Shown here: positions 1-7,711 of the stretch, one piece after another
Layout of the letters: every line of letters begins with the position of its first letter
How positions within the stretch are numbered: the first letter of the stretch is position 1
Assembly (NCBI GenBank): GCA_905234355.1
Contig: CAJOHP010000009.1
Span: 1-22,673 of the forward strand
DNA: 22,673 nt
Reading direction: 5' to 3'
Source of the DNA: an uncultured Prevotella sp.
GTDB lineage: Bacteria; Bacteroidota; Bacteroidia; Bacteroidales; Bacteroidaceae
Translations under genes and position numbers: made by a program
Notes under the pieces: generated by a model
Seen by the model: only the letters and a program-made list of their open reading frames with translations
Database searches by the model: none
Told to the model about the DNA's origin: nothing

Positions 1-451
1 TGATGAAGCAGCGGTCTATGGTGCAGTTGGTGACGGCGGTCACGTTAGTGTTGTAAAGCTTAAGGTCGCCGAACTTCACCTTGCGTATCTTCAGGCCATC
101 GGTGTTGGATCGCAGCGTGATGTTGCCGTTGATCTGCAGGGCGTCGAGCATCTGCGCGGGCATGGGAGTGACACCCTCGGTTAGGTTGATGGTCACGTCG
201 CCATTGATGACGGTGCCCTGTCCTACGCCAACGAGTGCCACACGCTTGGTGACGGTGATGCCGCCGGTGTAGGAGCCTTCGGTGAAGTAGAGCACGTCGC
301 CGTCCTGGGCAGCCTCGAGGGCCTCTACCGTCTGGTTGGCATTATACTGCGTGGCGCCGCCGTCGTGCATCAGCGTGATTTGTGCCAGCTGGGCAGCGGC
401 TGTCATGCTTACTAAGGTGAAGCATGCCAAGACCATGAGAATCTTTTTCAT
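1..451 (-). CDS. Secreted right-handed beta-helix-like protein (N-terminal part, cut by window edge)
   Basis: About 150 residues are visible, reading leftwards off the edge with no stop. The start ATG at 451 opens a clean signal peptide (MKKILMVLACFTLVSMTAAA, cleavage probably just after). Next comes a segment of the form A..GD.LYF..GSYTGGITV.K.V.LVG.G (about residues 43-78), the classical opening of pectate-lyase-like or NosD-like right-handed beta-helix proteins, in which short repeated strands stack into a solenoid. The later residues (TVINGDVTI, LQINGNITLRSN, LKIRKVKFGDL) fit continuing coils. It lies 39 bp downstream of the BACON lipoprotein gene in the same direction and is probably the next gene of that operon. 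Function beyond a secreted or surface beta-helix is unknown; the missing C-terminus could carry a sorting signal. Confidence 0.75.
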   Translation of the reverse strand, partial: MKKILMVLACFTLVSMTAAAQLAQITLMHDGGATQYNANQTVEALEAAQDGDVLYFTEGSYTGGITVTKRVALVGVGQGTVINGDVTINLTEGVTPMPAQMLDALQINGNITLRSNTDGLKIRKVKFGDLKLYNTNVTAVTNCTIDRCFI

Positions 452-490
452 GTATGTGTTCTGTGTGTGTGTTGTTTTTCTTAAGTTTTT

Positions 491-1756
491 TTACAGGTTA
501 GGCTTCACGTTGTCGTCCTCGCCCGGCACGGCACCCTCTGTGGTCACGCGGATGGGTTCGCTATAGGCGGTGCCCACCTTGTTGGTGGCATAGGCGCGTA
601 TGTAGTAGGTGGCGTGGGAGGTGAGCCCATTGAGCTGGAGGGTAAACGACTGCCCGCTGTGGCTGTCGGCAGGGTGCAGTGTTCCTTCGGCGTCGGCCGT
701 GGTGCTGACGGCAAAGCCATAGGCCGTCACGTCGAAGTCCGACAGCCATGCGCTCCCGAGCGTCATGGCGTTGCGCCCCACGGCCGATGCCACAGGCAGC
801 GAGAGCGTGGGCCGCTGACCGGGCTGCTGACTGACTGCCACGACAAGCTCGCGCCGCAGCGTCTTGATGGTGACGGTGGCGGTGCGCGACTGCTCGGTGG
901 CATTGTCGGCACAGGTCAGGCTCAGGGTGGCGGCCCCCACCCCTTCGGTCTGGTCTATCTGCAGCCACTCGGCGCTCGACGAGGCCTGCCACGTGGCATC
1001 ACCCACAAGGCTAACGGTCTTCGTCATGCCCACGGCATCGAAGAGCATCTCGGTGGGACTGACCGACAGCGTGGTGGCACGGCCCTCCTGCGTGATGGTC
1101 ACGCGGTCACTCTTGGTCGTGCCGCGCACGGTGAGTGTGGCGGTGCGCTCGGTCTCCAAGGGGTTGGCCTCGGCCGTGATGGTAATCTGGCTGTTGCCCT
1201 CGCCTGTGGTCTGGCTCAGTGTGAGCCAGTCGGTGGCGCCCATGATTTCCCACTGGGCATTGCTCTCGATGACCAGGCTCTTGGCCTCGCCTTCGGGCAC
1301 GAAGACGAGTGTGGCGGTGTTGAAGCGCAGCGTCTCGTCGTTCATCTCCTGCCTGACATGCAGGGTGCGGTGCAGGCCGTCGTCGGTGCTCAGCGTGACG
1401 GTGGCGGTGCGCGTAGTGGTGACGCTCGGGTTGGCCTGTGCTGTGAGCGACAGTGTGGCACTGCCGTGACCGCCGGTTGGCGTCACGGTGAGCCACGTCT
1501 CAGCGCTGGTGGCAGACCAAGCGCAGTTGGCCGTGACGCTCAGCGCCTGGCTGCCTCCCTGTCCGGGGAGCGCCACGTCGGTCTGAGCCACACTGAGGAA
1601 GCCCCCAGAGAGCTGCAGCTGGTCGGTGTCGGCATCGGTGGCACACGCGCCGAAGGCTCCAAGAACGATGATGGCGCATGCACTGAACGACAAATGGCAG
1701 ATGACGGATGACAAAGCCTTGTGTAGGCTGTGATGATGGTATGCGTTCTGTTTCAT
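491..1756 (-). CDS. Lipoprotein with three BACON domains and a fibronectin-like C-terminal domain
   Basis: The protein has 421 residues from ATG 1756. A longer reading to 1822 would overlap the preceding gene, and only the 1756 start gives a proper signal sequence, a hydrophobic stretch ending in a lipobox-like FGAC at Cys38 followed by Asp/Thr-rich ATDADTD. Three tandem BACON-type repeats follow (about 54-137, 142-225 and 229-311), each with a W.....(T/E)WL.(V/L/I)..T.G.G segment, an S.T..(A/C)..N segment, a RTATVT strand and a closing (V/I).Q strand. A fibronectin-III-like domain (about 315-408) has YYIRAYATN..G.AYSEP. BACON domains are common in surface proteins of gut Bacteroidetes and are thought to bind carbohydrate, mucin or protein; here no catalytic domain is attached. 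The gene begins 17 bp after the beta-barrel gene, so it is probably part of the same transcript. Confidence 0.85.
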   Translation of the reverse strand: MKQNAYHHHSLHKALSSVICHLSFSACAIIVLGAFGACATDADTDQLQLSGGFLSVAQTDVALPGQGGSQALSVTANCAWSATSAETWLTVTPTGGHGSATLSLTAQANPSVTTTRTATVTLSTDDGLHRTLHVRQEMNDETLRFNTATLVFVPEGEAKSLVIESNAQWEIMGATDWLTLSQTTGEGNSQITITAEANPLETERTATLTVRGTTKSDRVTITQEGRATTLSVSPTEMLFDAVGMTKTVSLVGDATWQASSSAEWLQIDQTEGVGAATLSLTCADNATEQSRTATVTIKTLRRELVVAVSQQPGQRPTLSLPVASAVGRNAMTLGSAWLSDFDVTAYGFAVSTTADAEGTLHPADSHSGQSFTLQLNGLTSHATYYIRAYATNKVGTAYSEPIRVTTEGAVPGEDDNVKPNL

Positions 1757-1773
1757 AGCTTCACAAGGTGTGA

Positions 1774-2718
1774 TTAGAAGTAAAACATCAGTCCGAGGCT
1801 GAGCTGCAGTCCTTCGGCCCACGACTTGACCTTGCTGTCGAAGTCGGCCAGTGCCTTGTAGTTCTTGCTCTTCTGCAGCGCCACGTCGTACTCGGGCAGG
1901 AGGAAGATGCGCAGAGGCTTCGTAGCACCTGAAGGAGCAAACTGCAGCCGTGCGCCGAGGGTGAGCGAGATGGCGTTGGCGCCATCGAGTGTCTTCTCGT
2001 CGGGCAGTGTGACGTCGGCCAGCCGCTTGCCGCTCATCGCAGTGAAGGCTGCGCCCAGCTGTGGTGTGACGGCAAAGACGGGTGCGGCCCAGATGTCGTA
2101 GCCCGCACGCAGGAAGCCACGCACAGGCGAGTACTGGTAGGCATCCTTCAGCACCGACGCCTTGTCGTAGATGTAGACGTCGCCCGACTTGGCCATTCCG
2201 TAGACGGCGCCGGCCTCGACGGTGAAGTTGCGGAACATGAAGCCGGCCGAGACCGCAGGACCCATGACGCCCACGGCACAGAATCCTGCAGAGAGGAGGA
2301 AGCTGCTGCGGGGCGCCTGCGTCTTCAGGACAATCTCCAGGCGGTAAGTGGCCTTCTCCACGCCCTTACCCTCAGCGCTTTTCAGGTCGACGGTGAGCGG
2401 ATTGATCTTGTAGCGGTCTATGTCGCCAGTAGAGGGGATGATGTCGATGAACTCCGTGTCCTGCATGACGTAGACCCAGTAGGCCCCGTCGCGTCGTGTC
2501 ACGCGGATGACGTTGTTGTCGAAGCGTACGCTGTCCAGCGGTATCTGCACCTTAATGAGGGCGCACGTGTTGCCGCTGGAGTCTACCACCTTATACTGTT
2601 CCTGCGTGGCCGCAGGGTCGGTGCGGTCTATCTGGTAGTCCCTAACCTCAAGTTGCGCATTTGCCACGAGAGCAAATACGCAACTGATGAGGGATATTAG
2701 TGTACGTCGTGATATCAT
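1774..2718 (-). CDS. Secreted protein with DPAATQ/TCAL N-terminal domain and probable outer-membrane beta-barrel
   Basis: This is a 314-residue protein with a signal peptide (residues 1-21, ending ANA-Q). Residues 22-135 resemble the N-terminal part of the protein at 3557-4639: both have DPAATQ, then (N/K)TCAL, then a YWVY(V/L)M strand. From about residue 137 the pattern changes to alternating hydrophobic strands with many Gly and aromatic residues (FLLSAGFCAVGVMGPAVSAG, VRGFLRAGYDIWAAPVFAVT, LTLGARLQF), and the protein ends LSLGLMFYF. A C-terminal Phe after alternating hydrophobics is typical of outer-membrane barrels. Its start codon overlaps the stop of the preceding gene (ATGA at 2715-2718), which suggests translational coupling. 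I infer an outer-membrane protein with a periplasmic N-terminal domain. The family is not one I can name. Confidence 0.7.
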   Translation of the reverse strand: MISRRTLISLISCVFALVANAQLEVRDYQIDRTDPAATQEQYKVVDSSGNTCALIKVQIPLDSVRFDNNVIRVTRRDGAYWVYVMQDTEFIDIIPSTGDIDRYKINPLTVDLKSAEGKGVEKATYRLEIVLKTQAPRSSFLLSAGFCAVGVMGPAVSAGFMFRNFTVEAGAVYGMAKSGDVYIYDKASVLKDAYQYSPVRGFLRAGYDIWAAPVFAVTPQLGAAFTAMSGKRLADVTLPDEKTLDGANAISLTLGARLQFAPSGATKPLRIFLLPEYDVALQKSKNYKALADFDSKVKSWAEGLQLSLGLMFYF

Positions 2719-3536
2719 ACGTCGCCGGTGAATTGGTCTATGTCGTCGAGGTTGTCCAGGTTCTTCTCGGCATCCTCTGCCGCCATCTGTGCCTTGTCCA
2801 GATTGCCGATGGCAGCCGAGGCCATGGCGTCGAGCTCTTCCTTCGACTTAGCCTGTTGCACCTGGGCGATGGCGGTGTACTCCGGTGCCTCGGGCTTCAC
2901 CTCTTTTATATATACACACTTCTTCACCTTCTCGAGCGTCTCTGGGGTGAAGATACCAAGGGCAGCCACCTCCTCGGGCGAGAGGGCATCGTTCTTCAGT
3001 GCGCGCCACGTGCGCAGATTGCTTATCCACTTGCCTCGTATGGTCTTCACCGTGGAGATGCCCTGACTGATGACGGCAGGTCCGCCCTTGACATACTTGG
3101 CAAAGGAGAAAGCGCCAAGTCCGAGCTGGGGCAGTGCAGCGGCAGCCCCCACGCTGCCTAGTCCGGCACTGGTCATGTCGAGCACGATGTTCATGCCGTT
3201 CATCGTGGCCTGCATGAACTGGTAGTTGACCATACTCTGTGTGACGAGTTCGCCTGCAGGATTGAGCATATAGGCCATCTCGTAGATTTTGCCGCCCACG
3301 TTGAGCGTGTCGCACTTGAACTGGAAGGCATCGACGCTGTCGCGGTAGCTGATGACAGCCTTGTAGAGCGAGTCAATGCGCACCAGGTAGGCATCGATAG
3401 TCTCGTTGCCCGAGCGAGTGCCGTCCCACTCCCACTTCAGGGTCTTCTTTTCTTTCTTCTTGGCTGCACTCACCGGTGTGGTGGCAGCGCCCAGCGTCAG
3501 CAGTGCCAACGCGATAAGCAATAGTTTTTTCATCAT
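2715..3536 (-). CDS. Secreted protein of unknown function with helical, Ala/Gly-rich middle
   Basis: The 273-residue protein has a signal peptide (residues 1-24, SAA-K) and then a Lys-rich stretch (KKKEKK). Residues 45-80 read as a helical segment (IDAYLVRIDSLYKAVISYRD). Residues about 115-160 are Gly/Ala-rich and mildly hydrophobic (SAGLGSVGAAAALPQLGLGA), which could be membrane-associated or a glycine-zipper-like segment. The C-terminal 60 residues are charged and helical (AKSKEELDAMASAAIGNLDK), a possible coiled coil. I do not recognise the family. It lies between the two genes that share the DPAATQ/TCAL domain: its stop overlaps the start of the downstream one and 20 bp separate it from the upstream one. 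A periplasmic partner of those two proteins is the simplest guess. Confidence 0.65.
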   Translation of the reverse strand: MMKKLLLIALALLTLGAATTPVSAAKKKEKKTLKWEWDGTRSGNETIDAYLVRIDSLYKAVISYRDSVDAFQFKCDTLNVGGKIYEMAYMLNPAGELVTQSMVNYQFMQATMNGMNIVLDMTSAGLGSVGAAAALPQLGLGAFSFAKYVKGGPAVISQGISTVKTIRGKWISNLRTWRALKNDALSPEEVAALGIFTPETLEKVKKCVYIKEVKPEAPEYTAIAQVQQAKSKEELDAMASAAIGNLDKAQMAAEDAEKNLDNLDDIDQFTGDV

Positions 3537-3556
3537 ACGATTGTTGTATTTGTCAG

Positions 3557-4639
3557 TTATTTGATGTGAATGCTGATGCTGGTCTGGTCGGGTGCCACAT
3601 AGTGGGCATCGGCCGTCTTGGTCATCTCAGCCGAGGTGATGATGTAGTGCATGTTCGGGGGCATAATGACGTGGAAGCGGCCCTGTGCGTCGGCCCTGCC
3701 CAGCAGCTGCAGTCGGGAGCGGTCGTCTCTCTTCACCTCGCTCACGGGCGAGGCGTAGATGCTGATGGTCTGCAGCGGGATGGTCAGGTCGTCGTCGAGT
3801 GTGATGGTGCCGCTGACCTGCTGCTTCTGCACAGTGACCTGCTGTGCCACGGTCTTCTTCGACTTGGGGTGACTGGCCACACGGGCCTTCACATCGGCAA
3901 GAGCCGTCTGGAGCCCGGTCAGCTCCGGATGCTTCTGCAGGATGAGCTCGAGTATCTTGGCATCGGCGGTGAGCCACTTGAACACCTCGTCGCTGTCGGC
4001 ACCGCGCAGCCTGGTGTACTTCGCCACGGAGTCGCATGCCGACTCGTGGTGGTGGGTGTACTTGCGCAGGAAGAGCACGTCGGTGCGCTCGGTCTTCAGT
4101 GTGTCGCGCAGGTCGAAGGGGCAGTCGTTGTGCTCAATGGCGCGGTCGTAGGCTATCTTGGCCGCGTCGTAGTAGTTGAACCGCACGTTGTGCGCACGCT
4201 CCACATAATACTTGCGTGCATCGCCGAGCAGGTCGTCGAAGCTCTTCTCGGTGAGGGGCACCTCTATGGTGAGGTAGTAGGTCTGCGCACTCTCCAGGCT
4301 CTCTATGTCGCCTGCGGTGCTGAACTGCACGGTCTTGGGCAGGTAGCCCTTGGCCGACACCTCCAGATACTGTGCGCCCTCCATGAGGTAGACCCAGTAC
4401 TGTCCGTTGTCCTTACGCTCCTGTCGCACCACGTCGCCCTCAAACACGGCATCGTCGGCGGTGAGCCCCACGATGACGAGGGCGCAGGTCTTGTTGTTGC
4501 CGTCCTTCACGGGATACTGTGTAGCGGCCGGGTCGGGTATGTCGGGCTTCTTAAACTCCTTCACCTCCAGCTCTTGGGCGAGGGCCGCTGCCGGCAGCAT
4601 CAGGCAAGCCAGCAGCAGCAGTAGCAGTCGTGTCTTCAT
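3557..4639 (-). CDS. Secreted protein with DPAATQ/TCAL N-terminal domain and carboxypeptidase-regulatory-like C-terminal domain
   Basis: The 360-residue protein has a signal peptide (residues 1-21, ALA-Q). Residues 22-128 match the N-terminal domain of the barrel protein at 1774-2718: DPAATQ, KTCAL, YWVYLM, then a PEGA-like VSAKGYLPKTV strand. Residues 130-265 are helical; the sequence ARKYYVERAH..RFNYYDAAKIAYDRAI suggests a tetratricopeptide-like helical pair. Residues about 275-360 read as a beta-sandwich of the carboxypeptidase-regulatory type: GTITLDDDLTIPLQTISIYA, then the core motif DAQGRFHVIMP. Such domains are common in Bacteroidetes envelope proteins. The start overlaps the stop of the preceding NTF2-like gene (ATGA, 4636-4639). 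Likely a periplasmic adaptor; the specific role is unknown. Confidence 0.7.
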   Translation of the reverse strand: MKTRLLLLLLACLMLPAAALAQELEVKEFKKPDIPDPAATQYPVKDGNNKTCALVIVGLTADDAVFEGDVVRQERKDNGQYWVYLMEGAQYLEVSAKGYLPKTVQFSTAGDIESLESAQTYYLTIEVPLTEKSFDDLLGDARKYYVERAHNVRFNYYDAAKIAYDRAIEHNDCPFDLRDTLKTERTDVLFLRKYTHHHESACDSVAKYTRLRGADSDEVFKWLTADAKILELILQKHPELTGLQTALADVKARVASHPKSKKTVAQQVTVQKQQVSGTITLDDDLTIPLQTISIYASPVSEVKRDDRSRLQLLGRADAQGRFHVIMPPNMHYIITSAEMTKTADAHYVAPDQTSISIHIK

Positions 4640-5661
4640 CTGAGTCGGAAAGAGCCAAGGGTGAAACGCTTAGTGGCCCAGACGGGCTGCCATGTGCGCA
4701 CCTGAATCTTCGGGTGCTCCTCGTCGGTGAAGTCCCAGACGAGGAAGACGATGCCCTCGTCCTCATAGCCCTTGGTCTTCCACTGCTGGCGCAGGGTCAC
4801 GCCGTAGTAGTTGGGCTTGGCGCCGTGGCGCACGATGCTGTAGTCGCTAAAGGTGACGTTGACGAAGCCACCTTTCTTGTGGCGCTGGTTGTTGAAGCAC
4901 TCGCGCAGCTTCTGCAGATACTGCTCCTTGGTGTGGGAGGTGTAGGTCACGGTGCGTCCGTCGGGCATCTGCTCGCCCACCTCGGGATTAGGTGCGGCGA
5001 TGGTGGCCTTCTGGCGCTGGCGCACGGTACCGGTGATAATGAGTGCGTCGTCGCTGAAGATGTCTTCCATGAACTTCAGGTCCATCTTGCAGTAGGCGTT
5101 GGCAAAGTCTTCGCAGAACTTCACGATCTGCAGCCGGCGGTCCATGTCGTCGAGTTCCTCGCCGGCCCGCATGAGCTCTTGGTATTGCAGCTTGCTCATG
5201 GCGATGTTGACGTTGCTGATGCGTCCCTGCGCATCGAAGTCGATGACAAACTCCTGCGTGAGGTCGTCCGCGTAGCTGTCGTCTATCTTGATCATGTCCA
5301 TGTAGATGTTGCGCACCTGATAGCCCACGACACGCGCTCCCTGCTTGCGCTGCAGGCAGGTCTCGTAGATGTCGTCGTCCTGTGTGCGGAAGTGCACGGC
5401 GTTCCATAGTGCGCTGACGGTCATGGCTGCGGTCTCAGCGCTCTCAAACTGCACGCCGGCGAAGTTGATCTCGTCGCTGCCGGCGGTACAGGCGCGGTTG
5501 ATGGCGGTGAGCATGCGTGCCGCCTGTTGCTCCATCTTGGCCTTGATGGGTCCGCTCACGCCGTCGGAGAACTCGAAGGTCACCTCGTCCTGGGCAGCGA
5601 CGGTGCCGGCGGGCAGCAGCGTAGCGAGGAGGAGCAGAAAAGTGGAAAGGATGGGTTTCAT
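4636..5661 (-). CDS. Secreted NTF2-like fold protein
   Basis: The 341-residue protein has a signal peptide (residues 1-23, VAA-Q). Residues about 170-330 look like an NTF2-like (SnoaL/DUF4440-type) alpha-beta cone: a leading helix (IVKFCEDFANAYCKMDLKFM), then a strand with DDALIITG, a helix (EQYLQKLRECFNNQ), and paired strands (VNVTFSDYSI, YGVTLRQQWKT, GIVFLVWDF). Residues 35-150 form a separate N-terminal domain with a strand-rich pattern. NTF2-like folds serve as enzymes or as binding modules; no active site can be assigned from sequence alone, so a ligand-binding or scaffolding role is as likely as catalysis. It sits 37 bp downstream of the LPP20-like gene and is translationally coupled to the next gene. 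Confidence 0.7.
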   Translation of the reverse strand: MKPILSTFLLLLATLLPAGTVAAQDEVTFEFSDGVSGPIKAKMEQQAARMLTAINRACTAGSDEINFAGVQFESAETAAMTVSALWNAVHFRTQDDDIYETCLQRKQGARVVGYQVRNIYMDMIKIDDSYADDLTQEFVIDFDAQGRISNVNIAMSKLQYQELMRAGEELDDMDRRLQIVKFCEDFANAYCKMDLKFMEDIFSDDALIITGTVRQRQKATIAAPNPEVGEQMPDGRTVTYTSHTKEQYLQKLRECFNNQRHKKGGFVNVTFSDYSIVRHGAKPNYYGVTLRQQWKTKGYEDEGIVFLVWDFTDEEHPKIQVRTWQPVWATKRFTLGSFRLR

Positions 5662-5698
5662 TGATGATGGATTGTTGTGTGTGTTGTTTGTTTCGTAG

Positions 5699-6529
5699 TC
5701 AGAGTGTAAACCAGATGGCGCCCGCGCCGGAGTAGTTGCTCAGTGCGTCGTAGTCGCCGGTGCGGAAGTTGGTGCGTCGCTCCTGCTGTGCGGGACCAAG
5801 CAGGGTCTGCACGCTGCCCCCGGCATCGAGTATCACCCAGAAGGCGTCGGCGGGCTTGCGGCAGGTGTCGGGTGCACCGAAGCGCTTCACCTTCCGCTGT
5901 GTGCGCAGCTGTCCCAGCTTGGCCATGACGGCGTCGCCATTGGGACAGGCCAGCAGCTCGTCGACGATGGCTTGCTGCCAGGGGACTGTCTGCTGAGCCG
6001 GCTGAGGTTGCTGGGCCGGCTGAAGTTGCTGGGCTGGCTGAAGTTGCTGTGCAGACTGGGGTTGCTGTGCAGACTGGGGTTGCTGTGCCGGCTGGGGTTG
6101 CTGTGCCGACTGGGGTTGCTGGGCCGACTGCTGCTGCACGGCCTTCTTTGTCTTGGGGGCATTGGCCGGCTGCACGAGTATCTGTGTGTTTTGTGCGGCC
6201 ATGATGTCGCTCTTCTTCACGTAGAGGAAGACGCGCACCATCTCACCGCGGTTCATCTGCAGCTTCTCGGCCTTGGAGGCCACGTCTTTCACGATGACGC
6301 TGGGCGCCTTCTTCAGTTCCTTCTGTCCGGCCACATACTCCTCTATCTGCTTGGCGAGGAGCTCCTGGGCCAGGGCATAGGCACTCTCGGGCGTGTCCAT
6401 GGTAGCCTCGGCAGTGATGTAGTCGTCGCTGCGCTTCACGTCGTTGATCTGTTTCGACAGGCTCTGTGCTCCGGCGCCCATGGTTGCGAGCAGCAGGAGC
6501 ATGGTGGTAATCAGGTGTCTTGCTCTCAT
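5699..6529 (-). CDS. LPP20-like secreted protein with Q/P/A hexapeptide repeat
   Basis: The 276-residue protein has a signal peptide (residues 1-21, AGA-Q). Residues 22-120 resemble LPP20-type N-terminal domains, with a helix rich in Ala/Gln (ESAYALAQELLAKQIEEYV) and a closing strand (MVRVFLYVKKSDI). A linker of seven and two-thirds hexapeptides, (S/P)AQQ(P/L)Q, follows from about residue 135 to 180; it should be flexible, or could span the periplasm. The C-terminal domain (about 185-276) has VDELLACPNGDAVMAKLGQL and ends YSGAGAIWFTL. The start overlaps the stop of the gene before it (ATGA, 6526-6529). Domain identification is by pattern, not by a search. A periplasmic linker protein is the likely role. 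Confidence 0.7.
   Translation of the reverse strand: MRARHLITTMLLLLATMGAGAQSLSKQINDVKRSDDYITAEATMDTPESAYALAQELLAKQIEEYVAGQKELKKAPSVIVKDVASKAEKLQMNRGEMVRVFLYVKKSDIMAAQNTQILVQPANAPKTKKAVQQQSAQQPQSAQQPQPAQQPQSAQQPQSAQQLQPAQQLQPAQQPQPAQQTVPWQQAIVDELLACPNGDAVMAKLGQLRTQRKVKRFGAPDTCRKPADAFWVILDAGGSVQTLLGPAQQERRTNFRTGDYDALSNYSGAGAIWFTL
5990..6127 (-). repeat. In-frame 18-bp tandem repeat (hexapeptide linker)
   Basis: There are seven full 18-bp units plus a 12-bp partial unit, 138 bp in all. On the plus strand the unit reads close to GTTGCTGGGCCGGCTGAA, with scattered substitutions between units. It encodes SAQQPQ, PAQQPQ, SAQQLQ or PAQQLQ. The repeat keeps the reading frame, so copy-number change would lengthen or shorten the linker without breaking the protein. 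Confidence 0.95.
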
Positions 6530-7674
6530 TGTTTGGTTTCTTCAAAAAGGTTTCTTATTCTGGAGGCGGTGACGTAGGCGTTGAGCCGTGCCTCTATCAC
6601 GCCCTTGCGGTGGGCAATGAGGCTGAGAGGCACCTTCAGCCGCATCACATGGTTGAAGCCCTTGTCTGGGCAGTGCATGACGAGCTCACACTCGGCCTCC
6701 TTCCCGCTCATGGCTATCAGGCCGAAGTAAGGCTTGCACCCCTCCTGACGGCAGAAGGCGAGCCACGCGGCCGGAGTGGTCAGCAGGGTGTCGGTCTTGA
6801 AGCCGTACTTGCGCAGCCTGACCGACAGCGTGTAGTCGCCGTCGATGATGCCGGTAAGCAGCAGGTTGGCCAGGCTCTCCACAGGCAGCTGGGGTCTGAA
6901 GATGGGGCGCAGCTGTCCGCCGTCGTCTTTCTCGTAGTAGCTGTCGGCAGTGAGTGCTCCGACGAGATAGTGTCCGCCCTCGAGGGTATAGTAGTTGTCG
7001 TTCCACGCCTTTCGCAGCTGCTGCGGGTCGGGCATGGCAAATGGTACTGTCGCGGAGAGCAACCGGGTGCCGTGCATGGTCAGCTCCTGCGGGAGACGCC
7101 GCTCTCGCTCGTCCATGTCGACGCCCATGAGCAAGTTGTAGTCTATGGGGAAGCTGATGCGGCAGAGCGCCTCGCCACGCCGCAGGAAACTCATGGTGTA
7201 GCCCCGTCCCTCGGTGGTGACGACGTGTATGCTCACGGTCGTGTCGGCACAGAGTCCGACCACCTTCTGCAGCGTGGCCGCCGACAGCCGTGGCTCGATG
7301 ACTGCCGGCGTGACGATGACGCCGTCGATGGCCAGCTGCTCCTCACAGCTCCTGTCGGGATGCAGCGGCAGGGCCAGCTCCAGGAGATAGCGCTCGAGGA
7401 AGCGGCACACGGTGGTGCCGAAGGCCTGTCGCTGTGCTTCGGAGAAGAGGCTGATGCCTATGTGGCTTACACGGTCGTGCTCGGTCTCTACGGCGAGTGC
7501 ACAGGTCTTGAAGACGGGGGCAGCCACGGTGTCAATGCTCGCAGCCATGCCCAGTTTCCCGGCGATGGCCGCGAGCCGGTCGGTGCGATAGTCGGTGGCC
7601 TGGCAGGGCTGCTGCATGGCTCCGGCCAGCAGCGCCCCCGCCACCACGGTCTTGAAGGCTTGGCACACAGTCAT
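6526..7674 (-). CDS. Secreted protein of unknown function in the tubulin-like operon
   Basis: The 382-residue protein has a probable signal peptide (residues 1-26, ending CQA-T). I do not recognise a named domain. Visible landmarks are a helix-forming segment FLERYLLELALP (about residues 92-103), the strand pattern TVSIHVVTTEGRGYTMSF, a motif LPQELTMHG, and a Cys-containing stretch around LAFCRQEGCKPYFGLIAMSG. The mixed alpha/beta make-up and lack of hydrophobic segments after the signal suggest a soluble periplasmic protein. It begins 37 bp after the zinc-ribbon/MORN gene and its stop overlaps the LPP20-like start, so it is firmly inside the operon. Function can only be inferred from these neighbours. 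Confidence 0.65.
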   Translation of the reverse strand: MTVCQAFKTVVAGALLAGAMQQPCQATDYRTDRLAAIAGKLGMAASIDTVAAPVFKTCALAVETEHDRVSHIGISLFSEAQRQAFGTTVCRFLERYLLELALPLHPDRSCEEQLAIDGVIVTPAVIEPRLSAATLQKVVGLCADTTVSIHVVTTEGRGYTMSFLRRGEALCRISFPIDYNLLMGVDMDERERRLPQELTMHGTRLLSATVPFAMPDPQQLRKAWNDNYYTLEGGHYLVGALTADSYYEKDDGGQLRPIFRPQLPVESLANLLLTGIIDGDYTLSVRLRKYGFKTDTLLTTPAAWLAFCRQEGCKPYFGLIAMSGKEAECELVMHCPDKGFNHVMRLKVPLSLIAHRKGVIEARLNAYVTASRIRNLFEETKQ

Positions 7675-7711
7675 TCCTCGATACGCTTAGTGGTCTGTAC
7701 GGTGTGTCCCC

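Noticed and set aside
5990..6127. Repeat looked briefly like a CRISPR array
   Set aside because: Units are contiguous without spacers, are in frame, and encode a Q/P/A linker.
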